NCBI GenBank assembly: GCA_013203545.1
Contig: JABMQA010000098.1
Coordinates: 1 to 7,136, forward strand
Direction: 5' to 3'
Source of the DNA: Bacteroidota bacterium
Lineage (GTDB): Bacteria; Bacteroidota; Bacteroidia; Bacteroidales; 4484-276
DNA length: 7,136 nucleotides
Each line of letters opens with the position of its first letter. Positions within the stretch are counted from its first letter, which is position 1. Below the pieces are notes generated by a model. That model had not been told where the DNA came from, searched no databases, and saw only the letters and a list, made by a program, of their open reading frames with translations. The position numbers and the translations under genes were made by a program. Of this stretch, positions 1 to 6,591 are shown in pieces.

Positions 1-27
1 CACAAAATCAATTAATTAAGCCTGCCC

Positions 28-35
28 TATTTTTG
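28..35 (+). promoter_or_regulatory. Possible -7 element for the transposase
   Basis: TATTTTTG matches the Bacteroidota -7 consensus TAnnTTTG and lies 54 bp before ATG 90. No convincing -33 TTTG is visible in the 27 bases before it, so this is a half-supported promoter. It might instead belong to the DNA the element inserted into. An 8-bp tandem duplication (TTGCTGAA at 36-43 and 44-51) follows immediately. Confidence 0.4.
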
Positions 36-51
36 TTGCTGAATTGCTGAA
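36..51 (+). repeat. 8-bp tandem duplication TTGCTGAA x2
   Basis: Two adjacent perfect copies of TTGCTGAA sit in the presumed leader of the transposase gene, just after the possible -7 element. No function is assigned. It could be chance or a small slippage product. Confidence 0.5.
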
Positions 52-89
52 TTTCTATCATTGAAAGCGTAATATTGCAAAATACGCAA

Positions 90-1523
90 ATGGTCGAAAA
101 AGCAAACATAGAAACCTTATTTGAAATGGTCGTTGGTCTTCAACAGCAGGTCAATCAACTTAGATTTGGTTATGAACAATTGAAAGTAGAAAATAAGCAA
201 TTGAGGGCAGAGAATGAAAATTTGAGAAAGGAGAATGGGCAATTGAATGTTGAGCTGTCAAAGTATAAAACCAAAAAGACAAGCCGGAACAGTTCGGTTC
301 CCCCTTCAAAAGATGAGAACAGGCCAATTAAGAACCAGAGTTTACGGGAAAAATCAGGCAAACCTGTAGGTGGCCAAAAAGGGCATGAAGGTAAAACGCT
401 GAGAATGACAAATTCACCAGATGAGTTGATAGAACATATTCCATCATATTGCAGGCAATGCGGTAACAATCTCTCTGAAATGGAACCTGAGCCCATTGGA
501 AGCCGCCAGGTAATAGATATTCCCCCAATACAACCCATAATCACAGAACACCGGGTTTATAAAATAACATGCAAATGTGGGTGCCATAATGTTTCAGCGT
601 ATCCGGCCAATGTAAAAGCCCCGGTAAGCTATGGCAGCAATATCGAAAGTATACTTGGTTATTTTCATACCAGGCAATACATCCCATTTGCAAGGTTACA
701 AGAATTGTTTCGTGACATATTTGATTTACCAATAAGTGAAGGGGGCCTGCATTATTTGCTTGATAAGCTTACCTTAAAAGCACTTCCGGCATACGAAATG
801 ATCCGTCAGGGGGTATTAAAGGGCGAGGTAATAGGTTCTGATGAAACAGGCATAAAGGTAAATGGCAAGATGAACTGGTTTTGGACATGGCAAGATAAAT
901 ATCACACGCTAATTGCGATCTCAAAAAACCGTGGTTTTCAAACAATTTATGATAACTGTGGTGATCAGGCAAAGCAAGCTATTTTAATTCACGACTGCTG
1001 GAAACCACATTTCAAAACAACCGTATCCGGGCATCAATTATGCATGGCGCACTTGCTGCGCGAGCTAAACTATTTACACGAAAAAGACAAATTCCTTTGG
1101 CCAAAAAAAGTCAAAAACGTCTTTATCAAAGCAATTGAATTAAAAAAGAAATTGAAGCCATCAGACTATGACAAACCTAACGAAGAAAGAACAAAACTGG
1201 AAAATGACCTGAACAAACTTCTTAAAACTAACATTGATAAAAAACGTAAGGAATCAATCGCCTTTCAAAAACGATTGCTAAAATACAGATCATATATTTT
1301 TACCTTCCTTTATCACCTCAAAGCCCCTCCTGACAACAATGCTTCAGAGCGGGCAATACGAAATGTGAAAGTAAAACAAAAAGTATCAGGGCAATTTAAA
1401 TCCTTTGAAGGGGCAGAAAGGTTTGCAATCCTTCGGTCAATAGCAGATACAGCCACTAAAAATGGTCAAAATATTTTGAATGCTTTTGTTACTATTGCTA
1501 ATTTTGAAGTTCAGACTGATTAG
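90..1523 (+). CDS. IS66-family transposase (DDE type)
   Basis: Transposase of an IS66-family insertion sequence, 477 aa from ATG 90. An in-frame TTG at 75 would add five residues, but the ATG is preferred. Domains in order: a Leu/Glu/Asn-rich N-terminal coiled coil (about residues 5-60); the SRNSSVPPSKD segment that usually precedes the zinc finger in this family; a zinc-finger-like region with Cys121-x2-Cys124 and Cys161/163/165; then the DDE catalytic domain. The triad is readable as Asp251 (SDETG), Asp302 (HDCWKP) and Glu420 (NNASERAIRNVK), and the C-terminal motif AILRSIADTATKNG is present. Length is close to full for the family and no frameshift is seen, so it may be active. Classical IS66 elements also carry tnpA and tnpB. 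Neither is seen here, although anything upstream of base 1 is invisible. Family assignment is firm; present activity is inference. Confidence 0.95.
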   Translation: MVEKANIETLFEMVVGLQQQVNQLRFGYEQLKVENKQLRAENENLRKENGQLNVELSKYKTKKTSRNSSVPPSKDENRPIKNQSLREKSGKPVGGQKGHEGKTLRMTNSPDELIEHIPSYCRQCGNNLSEMEPEPIGSRQVIDIPPIQPIITEHRVYKITCKCGCHNVSAYPANVKAPVSYGSNIESILGYFHTRQYIPFARLQELFRDIFDLPISEGGLHYLLDKLTLKALPAYEMIRQGVLKGEVIGSDETGIKVNGKMNWFWTWQDKYHTLIAISKNRGFQTIYDNCGDQAKQAILIHDCWKPHFKTTVSGHQLCMAHLLRELNYLHEKDKFLWPKKVKNVFIKAIELKKKLKPSDYDKPNEERTKLENDLNKLLKTNIDKKRKESIAFQKRLLKYRSYIFTFLYHLKAPPDNNASERAIRNVKVKQKVSGQFKSFEGAERFAILRSIADTATKNGQNILNAFVTIANFEVQTD

Positions 1524-1529
1524 TTACGT

Positions 1530-1575
1530 TATTTCTATTTTTATTGGATGTTGATTTTAAAATATTTCTATTTTT
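1530..1575 (+). repeat. 13-bp direct repeat upstream of sixA
   Basis: TATTTCTATTTTT occurs perfectly at 1530-1542 and 1563-1575, with starts 33 bp apart. The second copy overlaps the sixA -7 element. The inner 8 bases ATTTCTAT recur at 51-58 on the other side of the transposase gene. The sequence is AT-rich, so chance is possible. Confidence 0.6.
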
Positions 1576-1576
1576 G
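1544..1576 (+). promoter_or_regulatory. Promoter of the sixA-ppk1-ppx cluster
   Basis: TATTTTTG at 1569-1576 fits the Bacteroidota -7 element TAnnTTTG. A TTG at 1544-1546, 22 bp upstream, can serve as the -33 element. Transcription would start near 1582, leaving a leader of about 20 nt before ATG 1603. It sits within 55 bp of the transposase stop codon, so the cluster has a plausible promoter independent of the mobile element. Confidence 0.6.
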
Positions 1577-1595
1577 TAGAATACTGAAAATCAAC
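1550..1595. repeat. Interrupted inverted repeat around the sixA -7 element
   Basis: GTTGATTTT (1550-1558) and AAAATCAAC (1587-1595) are perfect 9-bp inverted arms separated by 28 bp. The centre of symmetry (1572.5) coincides with the centre of the -7 box at 1569-1576. It could be a two-half-site operator or chance. It lacks the shape of an intrinsic terminator, because the loop is long and no T-run follows. Confidence 0.5.
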
Positions 1596-1602
1596 CTATG
1601 TT

Positions 1603-2103
1603 ATGAAAACCATTTACATTGTTCGGCACGCCAAATCATCGTGGGATTATCCACATTTAAACGATCACGAACGTCCACTGCTCGAAAAAGGCAAAAAGCG
1701 GACTAAAGTTATAAACGACTATTTTATTAAAAACAAAATTGCAGTGGATCTGATTGTTTCCAGTCATGCGGTAAGGGCAATGGAAACAGCAAAAATAATT
1801 GGCCGCGCCATTGGATACGCTACCGAAAATATCCGTATTGACAGGATGATATATCATGCTGATTCCGATCGGATTTTTGATCAGTTTTATGATATCCCCG
1901 AAGATTTCCAATCTATAATGATCGTTGGTCACAATCCAACTGTTACCAATTTTGTCAATTTCTTTCTTGATGAAAAGATCGACTGGCTTCCCACTTCAGG
2001 TGTTGTAAGTGTTTCGTTTGAGACAGATGATTGGGGAAAAATTTCCGTGGCCTCACATAAAACAAATTTTTTTATTACCCCAAAGATGTTAAAGGTGCAA
2101 TAA
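1603..2103 (+). CDS. sixA: SixA-type phosphohistidine phosphatase
   Basis: Cytoplasmic histidine-phosphatase (phosphoglycerate-mutase-like) protein of 166 aa, the size of bacterial SixA. Visible catalytic residues are the RHAKSSW signature with Arg8-His9 (His9 the expected phosphate-accepting nucleophile), Arg58 in SSHAVRAMETA, and His110 in VGHNPT. These correspond to the four-residue phosphate pocket of the family. Known SixA proteins remove phosphate from phosphohistidine on signalling or phosphotransfer proteins. The substrate here is not determined by sequence. It is the first gene of a cluster with ppk1 (8-bp gap) and ppx, so a role linked to phosphohistidine or polyphosphate metabolism is a reasonable inference. 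The start follows an AT-rich leader without Shine-Dalgarno. A two-codon ORF (ATG TTA TGA, 1598-1606) overlaps the start codon. No signal peptide. Confidence 0.9.
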   Translation: MKTIYIVRHAKSSWDYPHLNDHERPLLEKGKKRTKVINDYFIKNKIAVDLIVSSHAVRAMETAKIIGRAIGYATENIRIDRMIYHADSDRIFDQFYDIPEDFQSIMIVGHNPTVTNFVNFFLDEKIDWLPTSGVVSVSFETDDWGKISVASHKTNFFITPKMLKVQ

Positions 2104-2111
2104 AAACGGCT

Positions 2112-4184
2112 ATGGCAAAATTTAAAGATCACATGATCAACAGGGAAATAAGTTGGTTGCATTTTAACGAGCGGGTACTACAGGAAGCCAAGGACGAGAG
2201 CACACCGCTAATAGAACGATTGAAGTTTTTAGGTATCTTTTCGAATAACAGGGATGAATTTTTCAGGGTAAGGGTAGCAACGCTTACACGCATGTTGAAT
2301 GTTGAGGATCTGGATTATAATATAAAAATTTCGCCCAATGATGTTTTGAACAACATTTATTCGATAGTGAGTGATCAGGAAAAGGAATTTACAGAAACAT
2401 ATGCAGAAATCGTTCGAAAATTAGCTGCCCGTAACATTTTTATCATATCGGAGGATGCCCTGACCGAAGACCAGGGGAAGTTTGTTACCGAATATTTTCA
2501 CAATAACGTAAGGCCACTGCTTTTTCCCATCATGCTCGAAAACCTGACGGATCCCACCAGCCTGGAAGAAAGGTCCATATATCTCGCTATTCATTTGAGA
2601 AGCGCACTTGATTCCGAAAGGGAGGATTTTGCAATTATTAAAGTGCCAACACCTCAGTTGTCAAGGTTTCTTATACTGCCAAGAACAAATGGAAAAATAT
2701 TTATCATGTTACTTGAAGATGTGATACGATATTGCCTGCACTATATTTTTTCAATATTTGGATATGATTCTTTTGGCGCATACACCATCAAAATTACCCG
2801 TGATGCCGAACTTGATATAGATAATGATGTGCAGAAAAGTTTTCTGGAAATTATGAGCGAAAGCATCAAACAGCGTGAATGGGGATCGCCGGTCAGGTTT
2901 GTATATGACAGCTCCATACCAAAAAAATTTCTGAAGAAAGTAAAGAATAAACTGCATATTTCGGAAGACGATAACCAGCGTGGTGGGGGCAGGTATCATA
3001 ATTTCAAGGACTTTATGAACTTTCCGAAGGTTGGGTCTTCTGATCTGTTTTATCCCCCTTCTCCGCCATTACTTCACCGGGATTTACCAATCAATAGGAG
3101 TATTTTTGCCGTTATAAGGCAAAAGGATGTGATGCTTCATTACCCTTACCAATCATTTCAATATATCATCGATTTACTCCGCGAAGCCTCCATTGACCCT
3201 GACGTCAAATCAATTAAAATGACCTTTTACCGTGCAGCCAGCCGGTCGAGTGTAATGAATGCACTGATCAATGCCGCCAGGAATGGCAAATCCGTCACTG
3301 TTTTCCTTGAGCTTCAGGCACGGTTCGATGAAGAAGCAAACATACACTGGGCAGAACTGTTGCAAAAAAACGGGGTTAAAATCTTGCCCACTATACCGGG
3401 GTTAAAAATACACAGCAAACTTATCCTGATCCGAAGAAAAGAAAACCAGGAAAATGTTTATTACGCAAACATCAGCACCGGCAATTTTAATGAATCCACA
3501 GCAAGGGTTTATGCCGACGATAGTCTCCTTACCTCAAATCAAGATATTGCTACTGATGTATCTAAAGTATTTCAGTTGTTTGAATCCAGGTATTTAATCC
3601 CCAAATTTAAAGCATTGGTTGTGTCCCCTTTTAGCATGCGCGATTTCTTTATACAGAAGATAAACAGGGAGATTCGAAACATTAAGGCTGGCAAAGAGGC
3701 ATGGATAATAATCAAACTTAACAGCCTTGTTGATAAAAAAATAACCAGAAAACTCTATGAAGCCAGCAGGGCGGGTGTAAAAATAAAAATTATAGCCCGT
3801 GGAATTTGCATACTAATTCCGGGAATTAAAAACCTGAGTGAAAACATCGAAGCTTTTAGCATTGTCGACAAATTTCTCGAACACACGCGGGTTTATATTT
3901 TTTGTAATGATAGGGATCATGAATATTTCACCTCTTCAGCCGACTGGATGCAAAGAAATTTTGATCACCGTATCGAAATAGCATGTCCGATATACGACAA
4001 GCAAATTCAGGAAGAATTGTGGACCATGATACAAATCCAGTTGCGTGATAATACCAAGGCCCGCATTATCAGTCGCGACAATACGAACCTCTATCGCAAA
4101 ACCCAATCAAATGACAATACCAGATCCCAATTTGAAATTTACAAATATTTTATGCAATTATGTGTTGAAGAACAAAAGGATTAG
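2112..4184 (+). CDS. ppk1: Polyphosphate kinase Ppk1
   Basis: Reversibly polymerises the gamma-phosphate of ATP into inorganic polyphosphate through an autophosphorylated histidine. The protein is 690 aa, essentially the 688 aa of E. coli Ppk, so it is complete. The N-terminal domain opens with NREISWLHFNERVLQEA and LKFLGIFSNNRDEFFRVRVA, the conserved Ppk1 start. The two catalytic phospholipase-D-like domains carry His434 (LKIHSKLIL; equivalent to E. coli His435, the phosphorylated residue) and His591 (FLEHTRVYIF; equivalent to His592). Arg374 (TFYRAAS) and Arg404 (LQARFDEEANIHW) match the magnesium/phosphate-site arginines. The end contains SSADWMQRNFDHRIE, also conserved. It begins 8 bp after the sixA stop and is followed 30 bp later by ppx, suggesting co-transcription. 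No defect is seen. Confidence 0.97.
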   Translation: MAKFKDHMINREISWLHFNERVLQEAKDESTPLIERLKFLGIFSNNRDEFFRVRVATLTRMLNVEDLDYNIKISPNDVLNNIYSIVSDQEKEFTETYAEIVRKLAARNIFIISEDALTEDQGKFVTEYFHNNVRPLLFPIMLENLTDPTSLEERSIYLAIHLRSALDSEREDFAIIKVPTPQLSRFLILPRTNGKIFIMLLEDVIRYCLHYIFSIFGYDSFGAYTIKITRDAELDIDNDVQKSFLEIMSESIKQREWGSPVRFVYDSSIPKKFLKKVKNKLHISEDDNQRGGGRYHNFKDFMNFPKVGSSDLFYPPSPPLLHRDLPINRSIFAVIRQKDVMLHYPYQSFQYIIDLLREASIDPDVKSIKMTFYRAASRSSVMNALINAARNGKSVTVFLELQARFDEEANIHWAELLQKNGVKILPTIPGLKIHSKLILIRRKENQENVYYANISTGNFNESTARVYADDSLLTSNQDIATDVSKVFQLFESRYLIPKFKALVVSPFSMRDFFIQKINREIRNIKAGKEAWIIIKLNSLVDKKITRKLYEASRAGVKIKIIARGICILIPGIKNLSENIEAFSIVDKFLEHTRVYIFCNDRDHEYFTSSADWMQRNFDHRIEIACPIYDKQIQEELWTMIQIQLRDNTKARIISRDNTNLYRKTQSNDNTRSQFEIYKYFMQLCVEEQKD

Positions 4185-4214
4185 TTTTTTTGAAATCGAA
4201 TAAAATTTAAACCA

Positions 4215-5102
4215 ATGATTTTTGCTGCAATAGATATCGGATCAAATGCGGTTCGTTTGTTATTTGCCAATGCTTTTAAAAAAGATCAGAAGATTCATGT
4301 GGAAAAAGCAACGCTTATCAGGATTCCCATTCGGTTAGGAAAAGATGTTTATAAAAATAATTCGATCTCAAAAAAGCGGGCAGGCAACCTTATTAAAACC
4401 ATTAAGGCCTTCAAATTGTTGATAGATGTGTATAAGCCTGCCGGATACACGGCTTGTGCAACCGCTGCTATGCGTGAAGCATCCAATGGTGATGAAATTC
4501 TTAAAAATGTCCTTAAGGAAACCGGCCTGAAAGTCAGGATCGTTGACGGGCTTGAGGAAGCAGCGATTATAAGGTCAACCAATAACTTTCAGCCGCCCTC
4601 AGGTAAAACCTTTACAATGTATATAGATCTGGGTGGGGGAAGTACCGAGATTTCGGTGCTGTCAGGCCCTGATCTTGTTGATGCCCGGTCATTTAAAATC
4701 GGAACCATACGCTTATTGAATAATAAAGTACCGGATACGGAGTGGGCCGGCCTCTCTGCATGGTTAAAGAACTTCGCAGGGAAATTCGGTAAAATCAATG
4801 TGATCGGTTCTGGTGGCAACATCAACAAAATCGCAAAAATATATGGCAACCCACTAAATAATATGCTCAGTTACCAGGAGTTGGAGTATGCCTACAAGCA
4901 TCTAAAGAGTTATTCGCTGCATGAGCGTATCGAAAACCTTGGATTGAGGCCTGACCGTGCCGACGTTATCGTTCCGGCGGCAAATGTTTTTTTATTTATT
5001 ACCCGGATTATCAAAGCGGAGGCTGTGTATGTTCCAAAAATTGGCCTTGCCGATGGGCTGATCCATAAAATGTATGAAGAATACCTGAAGAAAGGCAATT
5101 GA
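4215..5102 (+). CDS. ppx: Short Ppx/GppA-family exopolyphosphatase
   Basis: Member of the Ppx/GppA phosphatase family in the actin/ASKHA fold, expected to release orthophosphate from the end of polyphosphate. Visible motifs are the phosphate-1 loop AAIDIGSNAVRLL (residues 4-16), ATAAMREASN (82-91), the GLEEA segment with the presumed catalytic glutamate (114/115), the second phosphate loop DLGGGSTE (138-145), and the GSGGNINKIAK adenosine-type motif (198-208). At 295 aa it contains only the two-lobed catalytic core and lacks the C-terminal HD-like domains of the roughly 510-aa E. coli Ppx. Such core-only forms are known in the family. Hydrolysis of pppGpp (GppA activity) cannot be excluded from sequence, but the position directly behind ppk1 favours polyphosphate. 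No separate promoter is seen in the 30-bp gap. Confidence 0.9.
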   Translation: MIFAAIDIGSNAVRLLFANAFKKDQKIHVEKATLIRIPIRLGKDVYKNNSISKKRAGNLIKTIKAFKLLIDVYKPAGYTACATAAMREASNGDEILKNVLKETGLKVRIVDGLEEAAIIRSTNNFQPPSGKTFTMYIDLGGGSTEISVLSGPDLVDARSFKIGTIRLLNNKVPDTEWAGLSAWLKNFAGKFGKINVIGSGGNINKIAKIYGNPLNNMLSYQELEYAYKHLKSYSLHERIENLGLRPDRADVIVPAANVFLFITRIIKAEAVYVPKIGLADGLIHKMYEEYLKKGN

Positions 5103-5247
5103 TTCACGGTAAAAATAATGCCTGTTTATCGTTCTGAATTGAATAATATTGGTCTCTGATAAACTTTGTTCTATGTAAAACAATGCAACAAAATCAATTT
5201 GTTTAAAAAAAAAATTATTTTTGTGCGGAATTAAAAACTGTAAAGAA
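5103..5247. other. Intergenic region between ppx and gcvH
   Basis: This 145-bp AT-rich gap holds the gcvH promoter at its right end. A 7-bp inverted repeat (GTTTATC 5124-5130, GATAAAC 5158-5164, 27-nt loop) is the only candidate for a stop signal after ppx. It is AT-rich with only a short T-tract, so I do not call a terminator. No gene or RNA is recognised. Confidence 0.5.
5198..5223 (+). promoter_or_regulatory. gcvH promoter
   Basis: TATTTTTG at 5216-5223 matches the -7 element TAnnTTTG. The nearest upstream TTTG (5198-5201) is only 14 bp away, shorter than the usual spacing of about 19. A run of ten A's (5205-5214) fills the spacer. The predicted start near 5229 gives a leader of about 20 nt. 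This also argues against TTG 5221 as a start codon, because it lies inside the -7 box. Confidence 0.6.
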
Positions 5248-5622
5248 ATGAACATACCAGATAATCTAAAGTACACCAAAGACCACGAATGGATCCGGAC
5301 AGAAGGTGATGTAATTTTTATTGGCATCACTGATTACGCACAAAACGAATTGGGCGACATCGTATATATTGAAGTTGAAACAGTTGGGGAAAAATTAGAT
5401 AAAGAAGAAACTTTTGGGACCATTGAAGCGGTTAAAACAGTTTCGGATATGTTTATGCCTGTTGCCGGCGAAGTGGTTGAATTTAATGAAGAATTGGAAC
5501 AAAACCCGGAAATTATTAATAATGATCCCTATGAAAAAGGATGGGTCGTTAAGGTTAAACCTGAAAATATGGGTGATGTTAACGGGTTGTTGAGTGCAGA
5601 AGCATACAAAGAATTAATATAA
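5248..5622 (+). CDS. gcvH: Glycine cleavage system H protein
   Basis: Lipoylated carrier that shuttles the aminomethyl group between the P, T and L proteins of the glycine cleavage complex in the cytoplasm. The protein has 124 aa from ATG 5248, the normal size. It begins with the typical [16 protein letters not shown]. The lipoyl attachment lysine is Lys63 in [11 protein letters not shown], within the hammerhead fold spanning about residues 20-105. The C-terminal [14 protein letters not shown] and the LLSAEAY ending are also conserved. An upstream in-frame TTG at 5221 is rejected because it falls in the -7 promoter box. The other gcv genes are not adjacent, which is common in this phylum. gcvH has its own promoter and is followed by a separate promoter for tonB. 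Some H-like proteins serve lipoate relay instead, but the sequence looks like a standard GcvH. Confidence 0.96.
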   Translation: MNIPDNLKYTKDHEWIRTEGDVIFIGITDYAQNELGDIVYIEVETVGEKLDKEETFGTIEAVKTVSDMFMPVAGEVVEFNEELEQNPEIINNDPYEKGWVVKVKPENMGDVNGLLSAEAYKELI

Positions 5623-5626
5623 ATTA

Positions 5627-5657
5627 TTTGGTTTTATTAAAAAGAAGCCTACTTTTG
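5627..5657 (+). promoter_or_regulatory. tonB promoter
   Basis: A strong match to the Bacteroidota housekeeping promoter: -33 TTTG at 5627-5630, a 19-bp spacer, and -7 TACTTTTG at 5650-5657. Transcription should begin near 5662-5664, giving a leader of about 88 nt before ATG 5751. Confidence 0.8.
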
Positions 5658-5675
5658 TAACTAAGAAGTTAGTTA
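5658..5675. promoter_or_regulatory. Palindrome over the tonB transcription start
   Basis: TAACTAA and TTAGTTA are perfect 7-bp inverted arms with a 4-bp centre (GAAG), directly abutting the -7 box and covering the predicted start site. The position fits a DNA operator better than an RNA hairpin, because the left arm would be mostly untranscribed. No binding factor can be named. Confidence 0.45.
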
Positions 5676-5698
5676 TAGGAACAATAAATTATTTGGCA

Positions 5699-5711
5699 AT
5701 TCCGTTGGAAT
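5699..5711 (+). repeat. Small hairpin in the tonB leader
   Basis: ATTCC-GTT-GGAAT can fold into a 5-bp stem with a 3-nt loop, 40 nt before the tonB start codon. It is short, so its importance is uncertain. Confidence 0.35.
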
Positions 5712-5750
5712 GGTATTAAAAACTTGAATTGCAAAAAAAACAACATACTC

Positions 5751-6431
5751 ATGGAAGCAAAAAAAAGTAAAAAAGCAGACCTTGAACCGAAAAAATTTAT
5801 TTTTTTGGAGATTGGCCTTATTTTAGCCCTGGCTGTTGTGATGCTGGCCTTTAACTACAGATCGTATGAGCGTACCAGCATGCTCGATATTCAGGTTCAG
5901 GTTGATGACACACCTGAAGAAATCATCCCAATTACCAAACAAGAAGTAAAGCCACCACCACCGCCTCCGCCAAAACAGGTAACTGTAATTAATATTGTTC
6001 AGGACGATGTGGAGGTTGAAGATGATATTGAAATAGATGTGGAGGCCGACCAGGAAACAATTGTCGATGATTTTGTTCCCGTTTTTGATGAAGAGGAAGA
6101 GGTTGAGGAGATGGAAATTTTCACGGTTGTTGAATCCATGCCCGATTTCCCCGGAGGCGATGCAGCCAGGATGAAATTCCTTCAGGAAAACATTAAATAC
6201 CCGCAAATGGCACGCGAAAGCGGTATCCAGGGAACTGTTTATGTAACTTTTGTTGTTGAGCCGAACGGATCGGTATCCGATGTTCGCGTACTTCGTGGTA
6301 TTGGTGGCGGTTGCGATGAAGAAGCCATCAGGGTGATCAAGATGATGCCCAATTGGAAACCAGGCCAGCAACGCGGTAAACCGGTAAGGGTTCAGTTTAA
6401 TATGCCTATTAAATTTACGCTTCAGGGTTAA
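5751..6431 (+). CDS. tonB: TonB family energy transducer
   Basis: Inner-membrane protein that couples the ExbB/ExbD proton motor to outer-membrane TonB-dependent receptors; 226 aa. A Lys-rich cytoplasmic head (residues 1-15) precedes one transmembrane helix (about 17-34). The periplasmic linker holds a seven-proline run (68-74) and then a strongly acidic stretch (85-121). The C-terminal TonB domain (about 130-226) starts with MPDFPGGDAAR and contains IKYPQMARESGIQGTVYVTFVVEPNGSV, GCDEEAIRVIKMMPNWKPG and the final beta strand VRVQFNMPIKFTL. This architecture is common among Bacteroidota TonB proteins, which usually exist in several copies. ATG 5751 is chosen over TTG 5724 because the ATG start leaves a normal short cytoplasmic head. 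It has its own promoter and terminator, so it is probably monocistronic. The receptor it serves cannot be told from this window. Confidence 0.94.
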   Translation: MEAKKSKKADLEPKKFIFLEIGLILALAVVMLAFNYRSYERTSMLDIQVQVDDTPEEIIPITKQEVKPPPPPPPKQVTVINIVQDDVEVEDDIEIDVEADQETIVDDFVPVFDEEEEVEEMEIFTVVESMPDFPGGDAARMKFLQENIKYPQMARESGIQGTVYVTFVVEPNGSVSDVRVLRGIGGGCDEEAIRVIKMMPNWKPGQQRGKPVRVQFNMPIKFTLQG

Positions 6432-6452
6432 TACTTTACAAAATTAAATATC

Positions 6453-6487
6453 AAATCCCGTTGGAACCATCTGACGGGATTTTTTTT
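6453..6487 (+). terminator. Intrinsic terminator after tonB
   Basis: AAATCCCGT (6453-6461) pairs perfectly with ACGGGATTT (6474-6482) across a 12-nt loop, and the stem runs into eight T's (6480-6487). It lies 21 bp after the tonB stop and closes that unit. Confidence 0.9.
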
Positions 6488-6591
6488 GCATACTTATGTT
6501 TTGCAACACACCCCCACTAACAAATCCTTACAAATCATATTTTTACCCAATAAAAATTGATTACACACCACCTCCCAAAAAATAATTGCCA

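Larger units (their letters stand above)
5619..5696 (+). repeat. 13-bp direct repeats flanking the tonB promoter
   Basis: ATAAATTATTTGG occurs perfectly at 5619-5631 and 5684-5696, 65 bp apart. The first copy includes the end of the gcvH stop codon and the tonB -33 box. The second lies in the tonB leader and brackets the -7 box and start site. A shorter match (AAATTATTT) lies at the gcvH promoter. Confidence 0.65.

Noticed and set aside
69..1527. GTAA at 69 and TTAC at 1524-1527 as IS66 terminal inverted repeat tips
   Set aside because: Similarity stops after four bases, and the flanking octamers (61-68 and 1528-1535) do not match as a target duplication.
51..1538. ATTTCTAT at 51-58 and 1531-1538 as the 8-bp target duplication of the IS66 element
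   Set aside because: The sequences just inside the two copies do not form convincing terminal inverted repeats (only a short CGTAA match, and it is not terminal), and the left copy lies after the possible transposase -7 box.
5124..5164. Inverted repeat GTTTATC/GATAAAC as a ppx terminator
   Set aside because: AT-rich 7-bp arms, a 27-nt loop and no proper T-run make termination unlikely.
4992..5330. 112-codon - strand frame spanning the ppx end, the intergenic gap and the gcvH start
   Set aside because: It overlaps two conserved genes, with no recognisable domain or promoter.
5823..6371. 182-codon open frame on the - strand inside tonB
   Set aside because: A shadow of a well-supported tonB. 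The translation is low-complexity and rich in Asn/Trp/Phe from the antisense of the proline and acidic codons.
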